Shown here: piece after piece, positions 8,434-17,089 of the stretch
Position numbering within the stretch: the first letter of the stretch is position 1
Layout of the letters: each line of letters opens with the position of its first letter
Assembly (NCBI RefSeq): GCF_002237445.1
Contig: NZ_CP022527.1
Location: forward strand, 496,001-560,000
Direction of reading: 5' to 3'
Length of the DNA stretch: 64,000 nucleotides
From: Neisseria sp. KEM232
Lineage (GTDB): Bacteria > Pseudomonadota > Gammaproteobacteria > Burkholderiales > Neisseriaceae
The notes under the pieces: generated by a model
Database searches by the model: none
Seen by the model: only the letters and a program-made list of their open reading frames with translations
What the model was told of the DNA's origin: nothing
Program-made: the position numbers and the translations under genes

Positions 8434-8919
8434 ATGGAAAAACTGACCTGCCCCATCGAAAATCCCGCCTTTCTGCTGCCGCACAGCGGCCATATGGTGC
8501 TGATCGACCGCGTTACGGAATACGGTAGCGATTTTGCTCGCGTCGAGGCCTCGGTGGACGGGAACCACATCCTGCTGCACAACGGCGCGCTGCCCGCAAC
8601 AATGGGCATGGAAATCATGGCGCAGGCCATCGGCGCTTTCGCCGGCATACAGGCCTTGTCGGCCGGCGAACCGGTGAAACTGGGCTTTCTGCTCGGCACG
8701 CGCCGCATGAACCTGTTTGCCGACAGCATCCCCGTCGGCACGAAACTGTCGGCAACGGCAACAGTGTCCACGCAGGATGCGGGCGGAATGGGCGTGTTCG
8801 ACTGCGAACTGCGCTGGATTGACGCCCCGGAAAACGCGAAACACACCCTGCCTGCCGACGGCCTGCTGGTACAGGCGGCGCTGAACGTTTATGCTCCGAA
8901 AAACGCGCAGGCCGTCTGA
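8434..8919 (+). CDS. FabZ/FabA-like 3-hydroxyacyl-ACP dehydratase
   Basis: A 161-residue hotdog-fold enzyme. The catalytic His17 is in LLPHSGHMVLIDRV and the acidic partner Glu60 is in ATMGMEIMAQA, matching the FabZ layout. It should dehydrate 3-hydroxyacyl-ACP to build the conjugated double bonds of the aryl polyene. I chose ATG 8434 because the motif then falls at the normal distance from the N-terminus. The stop codon is supplied by an uptake sequence (GCC GTC TGA), so the protein ends in the DUS-coded residues Ala-Val. Confidence 0.88.
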   Translation: MEKLTCPIENPAFLLPHSGHMVLIDRVTEYGSDFARVEASVDGNHILLHNGALPATMGMEIMAQAIGAFAGIQALSAGEPVKLGFLLGTRRMNLFADSIPVGTKLSATATVSTQDAGGMGVFDCELRWIDAPENAKHTLPADGLLVQAALNVYAPKNAQAV

Positions 8920-8939
8920 ACGCTTTTCAGACGGCCTGC
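8907..8939. terminator. DUS hairpin overlapping the dehydratase stop
   Basis: GCAGGCCGTCTGAA (8907-8920) pairs with TTCAGACGGCCTGC (8926-8939) around a five-base loop. There is no T-run and the next gene starts 20 bases later, so it may reduce but not end read-through. Confidence 0.6.
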
Positions 8940-8959
8940 AAACACCCGAAGGAAACGCC

Positions 8960-9688
8960 ATGAGCGAAACCGTTTTAATCACAGGCTCCAACAGGGGCAT
9001 AGGCAAAGCCGTTGCGCTGGGTTTGGCGCAAGACGGCTACGACATCGCCGTGCATTGCCGCAGCCGCCGCGACGAGGCCGAAGCCGTGGCGGAACAAATC
9101 CGCGCCTTGGGCAGGCAGGCGCGCGTGTTGCAGTTTGACGTATCCGACCGCGCCGCCTGCCGCGAAATCTTAACCGCCGATGTGGAAGCGCACGGCGCAT
9201 ATTACGGCGTAGTGTTGAACGCAGGTTTAACCCGCGACAATGCGTTCCCCGCGTTTTCAGACGACGACTGGGACAGCGTGTTGCGTACCAATCTCGACGG
9301 TTTTTACAACGTTCTGCATCCGCTGGCGATGCCGATGATACGCCGCCGCAAACCCGGCCGGATTGTCTGCATGGCATCCGTGTCCGGCCTGACGGGCAAC
9401 CGCGGGCAGGTTAATTACAGCGCGTCCAAAGCAGGCATCGTCGGCGCGGCGAAAGCTTTGGCGGTGGAACTGGCCAAGCGCAAGATTACCGTCAACTGCG
9501 TCGCCCCCGGCCTGATTGATACCGAAATCGTGGACGAGAACGTGCCTGTCGAAGAAATTTTAAAAGCCGTGCCCGCCGCGCGTATGGGTACGCCGGAAGA
9601 AGTGGCGCACGCCGTACGCTTTTTAATGGACGAAAAAGCGGCATATATCACGCGCCAAGTCATTGCCGTGAACGGAGGTCTGTGTTGA
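8960..9688 (+). CDS. 3-oxoacyl-ACP reductase (aryl polyene ketoreductase, SDR family)
   Basis: A 242-residue short-chain dehydrogenase. TGSNRGIG at 8-15 binds NADPH; NAG lies near residue 87; the catalytic set is Asn111, Ser140, Tyr153 and Lys157 (YSASK). It ends in AVNGGLC, close to the FabG C-terminus. It should reduce the ketone made in each ketosynthase cycle, before the neighbouring dehydratase acts. ATG 8960 follows a GGAAA-type ribosome site. The stop overlaps the start of the next ketosynthase, so the two are coupled. Confidence 0.92.
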   Translation: MSETVLITGSNRGIGKAVALGLAQDGYDIAVHCRSRRDEAEAVAEQIRALGRQARVLQFDVSDRAACREILTADVEAHGAYYGVVLNAGLTRDNAFPAFSDDDWDSVLRTNLDGFYNVLHPLAMPMIRRRKPGRIVCMASVSGLTGNRGQVNYSASKAGIVGAAKALAVELAKRKITVNCVAPGLIDTEIVDENVPVEEILKAVPAARMGTPEEVAHAVRFLMDEKAAYITRQVIAVNGGLC

Positions 9689-10917
9689 ACACCAAAAGAG
9701 TAGTGATTACCGGCATCGGCGGCATTACCGCGTTCGGCCGCGACTGGCAGAGCATTCAGACGGCCTTTAAAGCCGAAAAAAACGCCGTGAAATACATGGA
9801 CTGGCGCGAACGCTTCCCCGAACTGGAAGCACAGTTGGGCGCGCCGGTCGAAAACTACGCCCCGCCGGCGCACTGGACGCGTAAGCAGCTCCGCAGCATG
9901 GGGCGCGTGTCGCAGCTTTGCGTCGATGCCGCCGAACAGGCTCTGGCCGATGCGGGTCTGCTTGGCGACGAGCGCATTTCAGACGGCCGCATGGGCGTGG
10001 CCTGCGGCTCGTCGGTCGGCAGCACCAAAGACATCGGCGACATGGGCGAGCTGCTGCTGACCGGCACATCGCGCAACTTCAACGCCAACACCTATGTGCG
10101 CATGATGCCGCACACGACGGCCGCCAACATCGGCATTTTCTTCGGCCTGAAAGGGCGCATCATTCCCACGTCAAGCGCATGCTCATCGGGCAGCCAAGCC
10201 ATCGGCTACGCCTACGAAGCCGTCAAATACGGCCTTATCGACATGATGCTGGCCGGCGGCGGCGAAGAGTTCTGCCCGTCGGAAGTGTATGTGTTTGACT
10301 CGCTTTATGCCGCCAGCCGCCGCAACGGCGAACCTTCGCTGACCCCGCGCCCCTATGATGCAGGACGGGACGGCTTGGTTATCGGCGAAGGCGCGGGCAT
10401 GATGGTGCTCGAATCACTCGAATCCGCCCAAGCGCGCGGTGCGAAAATCTATGCCGAAATCGCCGGCTACGGCGCAAACAGCGACGGCAGCCATATTACC
10501 CAGCCGCAAAAAGACACCATGCAAAAATGTATGGAGCTCGCCCTCAACGACGCGGGTATCCGTCCGGAGCAAGTCGGCTACGTCAGCGGCCACGGCACGG
10601 CCACCGAAAAAGGCGATATCGCCGAAACGCTGGCCACCGAAGCCGTTTTCGGCTTTGTTCCCATGAGTTCGCAAAAAAGCTATCTCGGCCACACCCTCGG
10701 CGCGTGCGGCGCACTCGAAGCGTGGTTTGCCATCGAAATGATGAACAGCGGCTGGTTTGCGCCGACGGTTAATCTCGACAACATCGACCCGCGCTGTGGC
10801 AAGGTGGATTACATTGTCAGCGGCGGCCGTGAAATCGAAACGGACTATGTGGTCAGCAACAACTTCGCCTTCGGCGGCGTGAACACTTCGCTGGTGTTGA
10901 AACGCTGGCGCGGATGA
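9682..10917 (+). CDS. Beta-ketoacyl-ACP synthase (FabF-like, aryl polyene)
   Basis: A 411-residue condensing enzyme with Cys167 in SSACSSGSQ, His304 in SGHGTATEKGD and His337 in YLGHTLGACGALEA, and a closing NNFAFGGVNTS. All catalytic residues are present. The start is non-ATG: GTG 9682 or TTG 9685, both after GGAGG at 9674-9678; the TTG has the better spacing, and either overlaps the ketoreductase stop at 9688. With the dehydratase and ketoreductase it forms the elongation core of the cluster. A Correia remnant lies 30 bases downstream. Confidence 0.92.
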   Translation: MLNTKRVVITGIGGITAFGRDWQSIQTAFKAEKNAVKYMDWRERFPELEAQLGAPVENYAPPAHWTRKQLRSMGRVSQLCVDAAEQALADAGLLGDERISDGRMGVACGSSVGSTKDIGDMGELLLTGTSRNFNANTYVRMMPHTTAANIGIFFGLKGRIIPTSSACSSGSQAIGYAYEAVKYGLIDMMLAGGGEEFCPSEVYVFDSLYAASRRNGEPSLTPRPYDAGRDGLVIGEGAGMMVLESLESAQARGAKIYAEIAGYGANSDGSHITQPQKDTMQKCMELALNDAGIRPEQVGYVSGHGTATEKGDIAETLATEAVFGFVPMSSQKSYLGHTLGACGALEAWFAIEMMNSGWFAPTVNLDNIDPRCGKVDYIVSGGREIETDYVVSNNFAFGGVNTSLVLKRWRG

Positions 10918-10946
10918 ATTTGTCGGATACACGGAAAAGGCCGTCT

Positions 10947-11023
10947 GGCAGCAAGCCGCAGACAGTATGGGTAATACGGCAAGGCGCAGCAACGCCGTAT
11001 ATTTTTTATTTTTGCTCACTATA
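10947..11023. repeat. Truncated Correia element
   Basis: Reading the minus strand, CACTATA-type end sequence (11017-11023) is followed by GCGTTGCTGCGCCTTGCCGT and CTGTCTGCGGCTTGCTGCC, the core of the intact element at 3433. The other terminal repeat is missing, and the core runs directly into a damaged uptake sequence (GGCCGTCTGG) near 10947. Confidence 0.7.
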
Positions 11024-11474
11024 TTATTAATTGCTTGCCAGCCGCCGCCCACGCAGACTACCATGCCGCACATAAACGATACCGATACGACCCGATCCGG
11101 AGCCCAAATGGATTCCCCCGCGAACACGCCGTACCGACGCACCAACAGCAACAGCAACACCGCTGCCGCCAGCATGGCCTTCATGCTGCGCACAGCGGTG
11201 TTTTTGTTTGACGGGTACGGATGCGGAAGAGGCTGCCTGAAAACAGGCGGTGAAGATTGGTAAAGAGCAAAGGAAAGGTTTTCAGGTGGCCTCAAGAAGG
11301 GAAAAGTGCCTACCGAAAGGCTACCTGAAAACTAAGAAACTTCAGCGAAGCGAAAACTTAAAAGCCAAGCCTGCAATCAGAAAGCCCCTCCCACACATGC
11401 CGAAAACTTTTCAGGTAGCCCTATAGGCAGACCGATTCAAAACCCGGCCAAATAAGCAAAGGACAGCATACTTC
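11024..11474. other. Gene-poor region with Simonsiella- and Eikenella-type uptake sequences
   Basis: No convincing gene. It holds AGGCTGCCTGAA (11230-11241, the AG-simDUS dialect), TTTTCAGGTGGCCT (11279-11292), AGGCTACCTGAA (11318-11329, AG-eikDUS) and TTTTCAGGTAGCC (11408-11420). The second and third can pair as a hairpin with one mismatch. None matches the AGGCCGTCTGAA dialect of the surrounding chromosome, which suggests imported DNA. Confidence 0.65.
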
Positions 11475-12080
11475 ATGATTACCACACGCGATGTTCTCTT
11501 CATCTATAACCTGTTTCATTGGGGCGGGATAATATTTCTGATCGTGGCCGTAAGTTTTGCCTGTTATCAGATAAACCCCAAACTATTTAATAAAAACACG
11601 CAGTTAATATTTCTGCCCGGGCTGGCTGTAGCCGGGCTGCTTTATGCGGCAGGGCAGGTAGAAAAAATGCAGGAGAGGCGGGAAGCCGAAGCGGAAGAAG
11701 CCGCATGGCGCAAACGCTACGATCCCGCCAAAGCCCGCTTCGACCAGCTGTGCCAAAACGCCGGCGAGAAGATTTACCGCACCGCAGACAATGTGGACGG
11801 CATCCTGCTGCTGAAGGTGCGCGGGGATGACGAGAAATATCAAGACAGCTTCTACAACCCGCGGAAAGACCAGATGTGGGAGGATGCGGCGGTGGAGAGT
11901 GAATTCGAGCGAGAGGAGTATGTTGCCAGCTTTTTGCCATATTTTTCCCGTGCCCATTATGATTATGTTGATGTATTACAAAAAGACGGGTCTATCATCC
12001 GCTATAGTGGTGATTGGCATATGTCCGACAAGCCATTTAATCAAGAAATTAACCCGCCTCATCCTGCTGAAACCCAATGA
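11475..12080 (+). CDS. Hypothetical membrane protein
   Basis: A 201-residue protein I do not recognise by name. Two transmembrane helices (GGIIFLIVAVSFACYQI and LIFLPGLAVAGLLYAAG) are followed by a charged coiled-coil-like stretch EKMQERREAEAEEAAWRKRY and a soluble domain with one Cys (FDQLCQNAGEKIYRT). An AAAGGA ribosome site precedes ATG 11475. It has lower GC than the polyene genes, lies beside foreign-dialect uptake sequences and just left of the prophage, and so may be imported or a prophage-border gene. No function can be given. Confidence 0.65.
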   Translation: MITTRDVLFIYNLFHWGGIIFLIVAVSFACYQINPKLFNKNTQLIFLPGLAVAGLLYAAGQVEKMQERREAEAEEAAWRKRYDPAKARFDQLCQNAGEKIYRTADNVDGILLLKVRGDDEKYQDSFYNPRKDQMWEDAAVESEFEREEYVASFLPYFSRAHYDYVDVLQKDGSIIRYSGDWHMSDKPFNQEINPPHPAETQ

Positions 12081-12183
12081 GATAAATATATAGGAATGAT
12101 GAGATAAATGGGAAGAAGTGGGATGATGGAGGATGGCTCGGGATAGAAAAAGTGAAATGGAGTTGCAAATAGTGCAACAAGAA

Positions 12184-12212
12184 ACGGGCGACATTTTATC
12201 GTCCGTTTTTTT
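12184..12212 (+). terminator. Rho-independent terminator
   Basis: ACGGGCGA (12184-12191) pairs with TCGTCCGT (12199-12206, one mismatch), followed by a T-run. It faces rightward, ending transcription from the hypothetical gene at 11475. A second small hairpin GTTGCA/TGCAAC lies just before it (12162-12178). The prophage's left end must lie near here, but I could not fix it. Confidence 0.6.
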
Positions 12213-12216
12213 ATTG

Positions 12217-12660
12217 TCAGAGTCCTTTTTTGAGGGCGGCGATGGCGATGTCGAGGATTCTGCGTTCGGCATCGGGTTGGAGTTGGTTGTTGCCGTTGAT
12301 GGGGAGATAGGGGCGTGCTGGGAGGTTGGTTTTGTGGCCGCGGCCTGCTTGACCGCCGAGGTGGTGGATGGCGGCGTATTTTTTGTTGCTGCCGATGCGG
12401 GCATAGTTGCTGCCGACCTGTGTGGTCAGGCTGGCGGCAAGTTGCCCGCTTTTTTGCAGGGTTTTGCCTCCTTCGTCTGCGGCGCGACGGCTTTGTTTCC
12501 ACCGCTGTCCGCCCCAACCTTCTGATTCGAAGTTATCCTCGGTCATGGACAGCAATTCGGTGGCGATGCCCCGCATCATGGTGCGGGTGTCGGTGGCGTT
12601 TTTGAGCAGCGTACTCAAGCCGTGGTCGAGCCGGTCTGCGTCTAATTTAATTTCAAGCAT
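12217..12660 (-). CDS. Virion morphogenesis protein (Mu gpG / gp31-like)
   Basis: A 147-residue protein of the phage virion morphogenesis family: basic middle (WKQSRRAADEGGKTLQKSG), then a HHLGGQAGRG turn and the LPARPYLPI motif near the C-terminus that marks this family. In Mu, gpG acts in joining tail to head or completing the tail. It is the last gene of the leftward lysis-packaging operon, 2 bases after the gpF-like gene, in the Mu order 29-30-31. It is the outermost prophage gene on the left. Confidence 0.85.
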   Translation of the reverse strand: MLEIKLDADRLDHGLSTLLKNATDTRTMMRGIATELLSMTEDNFESEGWGGQRWKQSRRAADEGGKTLQKSGQLAASLTTQVGSNYARIGSNKKYAAIHHLGGQAGRGHKTNLPARPYLPINGNNQLQPDAERRILDIAIAALKKGL

Positions 12661-12662
12661 GG

Positions 12663-13565
12663 TCAGCCCCTCAATAATTCATGCACCCATGCCAACGATT
12701 CGGGGGTTAGGGCGTTTTTGAATTTCTGGTTAGCCATCATGGTTTTGATGGCAATCCGGGCGATATCCGGATGGGTTGCCTGCGCCTTTTCCACGGCGAT
12801 TTGCGCCATGCGGGACAGCATGGATTTGCCTTGGTTGGCATTGAAGCCTGCGTTTGGGGCGATGAATTTATTATTTACGCGGATGCCGGTGCGCCGGGCA
12901 TAGCGTGCCTCTCCGGTATAAGGGTTTGAGCCTATATCGACGGTGACGGACTCAAGAGTTGGTCTGGCTTGAACGCGGCTCTCACCCATACCGCGCGACA
13001 GAGGGCGAACCCGGCAGCGGCAGCGATAATCCAAGGGCGGATACAGGCTGTCCCACACCGGGTCATCGGCTGCATAGACGCGACCGTGTAACATACGGTG
13101 GGTTTCGCGGGTGCGGCTGTCGTTGATGGCAACATACTGCCAATAAGGGTGCGTGTCGATGGAATCCATCATTTCGGCGTAGCGACCCGCCATGTAGGCT
13201 GACTGCATATTGGTCAGATAGATGGTTTTCAGGCGGTGGGGGCTGCCGAGCTGTACGCTTTGGGTTTCCCCTTCGGGATTTTTAACTTCCTGCCTGCCCC
13301 ACCAGCCTTTGCGTTGCAAGACGGGGGCGAGTTCGCTGCTGAATTCTTCCATCGTCCGGCCTTGTTCGGCGGCATCGACAACGGCGGAATAGATGTCGGA
13401 GAGCACATCCATTTTGGCAGTTTTGGCCACCGTAAAGGCAGTGGCGTGCGCATCGTCCAACATATCCTGCCAATCCCAAGATACGGCAATGCCTTTTTGC
13501 TTGAGATAGGCGACGGCGGCTTCGGGTTTCATGCCGAAGACGGCTTTAATATCTTCTGGGTTCAT
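12663..13565 (-). CDS. Minor head / head morphogenesis protein (Mu gpF, gp30-like)
   Basis: A 300-residue protein of the SPP1 gp7 / Mu F family. The diagnostic C-terminal part is visible: AINDSRTRETHRMLHGRVY followed by PPLDYRCRCRVRPLSR, with the paired Cys residues typical of these proteins. In Mu it is a minor capsid component needed for head assembly, at or near the portal. Its start overlaps the portal gene stop by 4 bases, so the two are translationally coupled. Confidence 0.88.
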   Translation of the reverse strand: MNPEDIKAVFGMKPEAAVAYLKQKGIAVSWDWQDMLDDAHATAFTVAKTAKMDVLSDIYSAVVDAAEQGRTMEEFSSELAPVLQRKGWWGRQEVKNPEGETQSVQLGSPHRLKTIYLTNMQSAYMAGRYAEMMDSIDTHPYWQYVAINDSRTRETHRMLHGRVYAADDPVWDSLYPPLDYRCRCRVRPLSRGMGESRVQARPTLESVTVDIGSNPYTGEARYARRTGIRVNNKFIAPNAGFNANQGKSMLSRMAQIAVEKAQATHPDIARIAIKTMMANQKFKNALTPESLAWVHELLRG

Positions 13566-15031
13566 GATTTAAGCTCCTGTACCACTTCAATCCTGCCGAC
13601 CAAGTCGGAAAGGAAAATCAGGCGTGCCAACTCGTTTTGCAAGGCGGTATCGTCCATGTTCGGATAGGCGGCGGTCAGACGGTCGAGCAGATTTTCGGCG
13701 GTTTCGCCCTGCCTTAATTCGGACACTAGGACGGCAGTCAGCCGTTCGCCCTGTTCATTCAGACGGCCTGTGTCGGGGGCGAGTCCGTCGATGACCAAAC
13801 CAGCATCCGTCAAATCGCCCTCGGTGAAGTCGGCAGCTTTTGCCTCCGGGGTTGCTTGAACATCCTCAACCAAATCGCCCTCTCTCAAACCGTATGTGCG
13901 CTGCCAGTATTGGTTGGTGAACTTGGCACCGGCATCCACCATCATCTTATCCCGTTCGGCACGCTCTCTGGTGCCGCTTTCTTCATTTTCGAACAGCACG
14001 AATTTCGGGCGGGCAACGTCTCCGAAATTTATCTCTACCACCCACTCTATCAACTGATTGAACGTTGTCTCCACGATTCGTTTGTCGCTGTCGCGGATGT
14101 CGTCCGTTACTTCCAAGCCTGCGGTCGCGCTGGCGTGGGTACTGTCTTTTTCGGTGGTTTGGTCTTGTCCGAGCAGCGCAATGCTGATTTCGGAGCGGCA
14201 ATAACGGATGAGCTTGTCGTAGGCATCAATAGATGATGCCTTGCCGCTTGCCTCGTGGATTTCGACACTGGAGTCGTTGGGGATGGTGCCGACGCTGTTG
14301 CCGATCAGGGCTTCGAGCGCGTCTAACAGTTTGTCGGTATCTTGCGGGGTATTGGAACGCGGCTCTTTACCAATCAGCCAAGGCGCGCCGTACTTTTCGG
14401 TGAATTGCATCCAGAATTTAAGGCCGCCGCGTTTGAAGGTGACCAGCCAAAAAACCAAGCCCAAATCGCCCAAACCGTAGGGGTTTAAATAATCTGCCTC
14501 ATGCGTCGGGCAAAGAAACTTATAAGGCGGAGGAACGGTATCGGTCAGCCCGTTTTGGATGTAACGCAACTCGCCTTCGTCGTTGAAGGCGAACCACTCT
14601 TGCGGCTTGGCGATGATTTTGTCAGGCAGCCATGCAGAATCGGTACGCCAAATCAGCTCGATGGGTTGATAGCCGTAAAAAACGGCGTTTAAAACGTCTT
14701 TAATCAGGTGGTAAACATCGGTTTCAGCCAGCCAGCTATCAATAAAATCCCGGACATTTTGGGGCGTATCTTCGCCCTCAAGCCGCCATTCGAGGCGTGC
14801 GACGGCGGCTTTTCGGCGGCGTACCAACGAGCCGACCAAGGGGTCGCGCATCAGCTCGCGGTAAACGGAGATTTGCCTGCCCATTTTGCGCAAAACGGGG
14901 TCGGGATTAGGCAGCCAGCCGTTAAAACCGCTGAAAAACTGGCGGGAAACGGCGAGATGGGCAGATAAATCCTGCGGCTTGAAGGTCATGATGCCTTGAC
15001 TGGTTTTGAGTTTGAGGTGGGGTTTGGGCAT
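13562..15031 (-). CDS. Portal protein (Mu gp29-like, DUF935)
   Basis: A 489-residue protein matching Mu gp29 portal proteins in length and in segments such as YRELMRDPLVGSLVRRRKAAV near residue 57, and YGYQPIELIW near 115. It forms the ring at the capsid vertex through which DNA enters and leaves, and it pairs with the terminase encoded just upstream (21-base gap). The operon order terminase, portal, gpF, gpG is that of Mu, but on the opposite strand from the rest of the late genes. One uptake sequence (TTCAGACGGCCT at 13758) is coded inside it. Confidence 0.9.
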   Translation of the reverse strand: MPKPHLKLKTSQGIMTFKPQDLSAHLAVSRQFFSGFNGWLPNPDPVLRKMGRQISVYRELMRDPLVGSLVRRRKAAVARLEWRLEGEDTPQNVRDFIDSWLAETDVYHLIKDVLNAVFYGYQPIELIWRTDSAWLPDKIIAKPQEWFAFNDEGELRYIQNGLTDTVPPPYKFLCPTHEADYLNPYGLGDLGLVFWLVTFKRGGLKFWMQFTEKYGAPWLIGKEPRSNTPQDTDKLLDALEALIGNSVGTIPNDSSVEIHEASGKASSIDAYDKLIRYCRSEISIALLGQDQTTEKDSTHASATAGLEVTDDIRDSDKRIVETTFNQLIEWVVEINFGDVARPKFVLFENEESGTRERAERDKMMVDAGAKFTNQYWQRTYGLREGDLVEDVQATPEAKAADFTEGDLTDAGLVIDGLAPDTGRLNEQGERLTAVLVSELRQGETAENLLDRLTAAYPNMDDTALQNELARLIFLSDLVGRIEVVQELKS

Positions 15032-15052
15032 GATATGTACTCTTTAAATACC

Positions 15053-16546
15053 TTAATAACCTTTGGTTAATGCGCTTTTTCGGCGGATTCGGCGGCTGGC
15101 TACGCGTATCGGTCCGGTATTCAGCTCGCGGCTGGCGTAATGGGCAAGAACAAAGGCAATCGCCGCGTCGCCGTGGCGTTTTTTGCCGTCTTGACCTTTA
15201 GTACGTACGTCGGGGATGCGCGGCACGCCTCTGACCAGCTCGAAGGCACGCAGGTCGGCCAGGATGTCTTCGTCTTTGGGGATTGCGTCCAACGTGCCGT
15301 CTTCGAGGGCGGCTTTGAACGGAGCGGTATGGGTGCGGTACCAGTTTTCCGAGAGCATGACCGACTCGCATACCTCCGCGCCAAATTCGTCGCGCATGGC
15401 TTCGGCTATTGACTGACCGTTGCCGCGCGCGTCCAATGCCGCTCCGCGCAGATTGGGTAAGCCGTGCAACAGGTGTTTCATAATTTGCTCTTGTTGGGCA
15501 AACGGCATATTGCCCAACTCCAACACGAACGGCGGCTTAAGGCTTAAATTAGGCTGCTGCAATAAAGGGACGATGACGGTACGGTCTCCGCTGCGGGCAA
15601 AGTCTTCACCCACAAAGGAAACCCGGGTTTTATCCAAACCGTCGAGCAGCGGTTGCAGGGTGTCGGCTATCCAGTCCGCCACTTCGGCGGCGCGGCGCGG
15701 CTCGGGCAAGAGGCCGAACTCATCGCTTTGGTCGTATCTGATAACCGGCGTATAAGGACTCATACGGCTCTCAATCAAGGCTCGGTTGAGCCATTTGCCG
15801 CCGCCGTTTTTAGGGATGCAGTCCAACTCTTCGGATGCATCGTCGCCGTAGAAATCACGAATCTCTTTGCACCATGTCTCCTCTCCCTCTTTCGTCCACT
15901 CTTTACCCAAACGCAGGCAGATGCGGCGGTAGAGGCCGTCTGAAACGGCCTCGTCGAAAGTAATGCGGTGGATGGAGTACGGCTTTTTGCCCGCACGGAT
16001 GTCGGTAATCAGCTCGTTGAACGGATTGTCCACACCGTCATGGGTAGAGATGATGTGTACTTGCCCGCCCCACATCAGCAATGCCATTGCCGCTTTGAGC
16101 AGCTCTCCGAGCTGATCGTGGAACGCCGCTTCATCGATGATGACGCGCCCCTGCTTACCGCGAAGGTTTGAGGGGCGGCTGGATAAGGCGGTAACGCGCC
16201 AGCCGGACGCGAAACGGATGACGAAGGCGAGGACGGATTTTTTGTCGTCACCCTCGACGAACACCTCTTCAGTCTCTTCGATTTCGCCTGCCGCCAAACC
16301 GTAGAATTTCGCCCAGTTGGCACAATCGCGGATAAACTCCAAAGCCATGTCTTTGTTGTAGCCTATGTACCATGCGTCCATGCCGCCCGATGAGGCGGCA
16401 AGTAAGGCGGTATCGGCAGCCTCGCCCCAGCTCAGACCGATGCGTCGGGATTTTTCGCAGAGTTTGACGGGAGAGTTATCGGCGCACCAACGCTGCTGGT
16501 AAGGCAGCAATGCCGATGGCGTGCGGTCTTCGGTTTTGGTCGTCAT
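15053..16546 (-). CDS. Terminase large subunit (Mu gp28-like)
   Basis: A 497-residue packaging ATPase/nuclease. The ATPase P-loop variant EKSRRIGLSW lies at 31-40, the Walker B VIIDEAAF at 135-142, and HIISTHDG is a likely coupling motif. The C-terminal half has acidic patches (FVGEDFARSGDR, ALDARGNG) consistent with the RNase H-like nuclease that trims host DNA after headful packaging. The start overlaps the small-subunit stop as ATGA. In Mu, packaging starts near the repressor-side end, so its position here, left of the repressor, is notable. Confidence 0.92.
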   Translation of the reverse strand: MTTKTEDRTPSALLPYQQRWCADNSPVKLCEKSRRIGLSWGEAADTALLAASSGGMDAWYIGYNKDMALEFIRDCANWAKFYGLAAGEIEETEEVFVEGDDKKSVLAFVIRFASGWRVTALSSRPSNLRGKQGRVIIDEAAFHDQLGELLKAAMALLMWGGQVHIISTHDGVDNPFNELITDIRAGKKPYSIHRITFDEAVSDGLYRRICLRLGKEWTKEGEETWCKEIRDFYGDDASEELDCIPKNGGGKWLNRALIESRMSPYTPVIRYDQSDEFGLLPEPRRAAEVADWIADTLQPLLDGLDKTRVSFVGEDFARSGDRTVIVPLLQQPNLSLKPPFVLELGNMPFAQQEQIMKHLLHGLPNLRGAALDARGNGQSIAEAMRDEFGAEVCESVMLSENWYRTHTAPFKAALEDGTLDAIPKDEDILADLRAFELVRGVPRIPDVRTKGQDGKKRHGDAAIAFVLAHYASRELNTGPIRVASRRIRRKSALTKGY

Positions 16547-17088
16547 GATGCGATACCTAAAATCTGTTTGCGGATGGCTTCGGCAGCCGCGTCGGACAGC
16601 CCGCCTTTTTTTGCCTGCTTGGCCACGTTTTCGGCGGCGGCTTCGACTTTGGCTTTAACTTTTGCCTGATATTCCTTCAGGCGCGTACCGGCGGTAATCA
16701 GCCCGCTGATTTTGCGCGCGCCCTCGCTCATAATCCCGAAACGGTCAAGCGCGTTTAACTCGTCTTCGGGCATCTCGCCAATCTGCACCAATGCCTCAAA
16801 CAACTCTGTCTGCAACATCGCCATCAAGGCTTCGGAGCGAGTATCCCCTTCGTCTGCCGCGCCTTCGGCAATCAGGCGTGCCGCTTCGGTGCTGTTTTTG
16901 ATGGCGGCAAACCGACGCTGTACTTTTTGGCCGTACCGATGGGCGGCGGAGCGGCTGATTTCGTAACCCTGCTGCTGCAACCATTCGGATAATGCCTGGT
17001 AGTCGGCGAAGCCGTTTTCGACGAGCTTGCGCTCAAACTCGTGTCGGACGGCTTCAGGGAGCTGGTCGATGACGCTGCGTTTTGCCAT
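16543..17088 (-). CDS. Terminase small subunit-like protein (Mu gp27-like, DUF3486)
   Basis: A 181-residue protein with an N-terminal DNA-binding-like region (MAKRSVIDQLPEAVRHEFERKL) that includes a helix-turn-helix-like stretch around ALSEWLQQQGYEISRSAAHR, then long helices rich in Ala and Lys. Size and place directly before the large terminase fit Mu gp27, which is thought to recognise the packaging site. I chose the start at MAKRS; a longer in-frame version begins before the upstream gene ends. One-base gap to the upstream gene. Confidence 0.8.
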   Translation of the reverse strand: MAKRSVIDQLPEAVRHEFERKLVENGFADYQALSEWLQQQGYEISRSAAHRYGQKVQRRFAAIKNSTEAARLIAEGAADEGDTRSEALMAMLQTELFEALVQIGEMPEDELNALDRFGIMSEGARKISGLITAGTRLKEYQAKVKAKVEAAAENVAKQAKKGGLSDAAAEAIRKQILGIAS

Positions 17089-17089
17089 A

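Noticed and set aside
10967..11295. Small open frames on both strands, including a minus-strand MKAMLAAAVLLLLLV protein near 11190-11018
   Set aside because: The minus-strand one has a plausible membrane helix but runs into the Correia remnant, has no clear ribosome site and cannot be told from chance; left out.
12077..12109. Direct repeat ATGAGATAAAT (12077-12087 and 12099-12109) as a target duplication or transposase site
   Set aside because: Too short, close together on one side only, and the right end of the prophage is lost, so it cannot be tested here.
12143..12157. 15-base match to 29901-29915 as a possible phage end or attachment site
   Set aside because: Mu-like phages do not use homologous att sites, the second copy is in mid-phage, and no TG/CA terminus could be placed.
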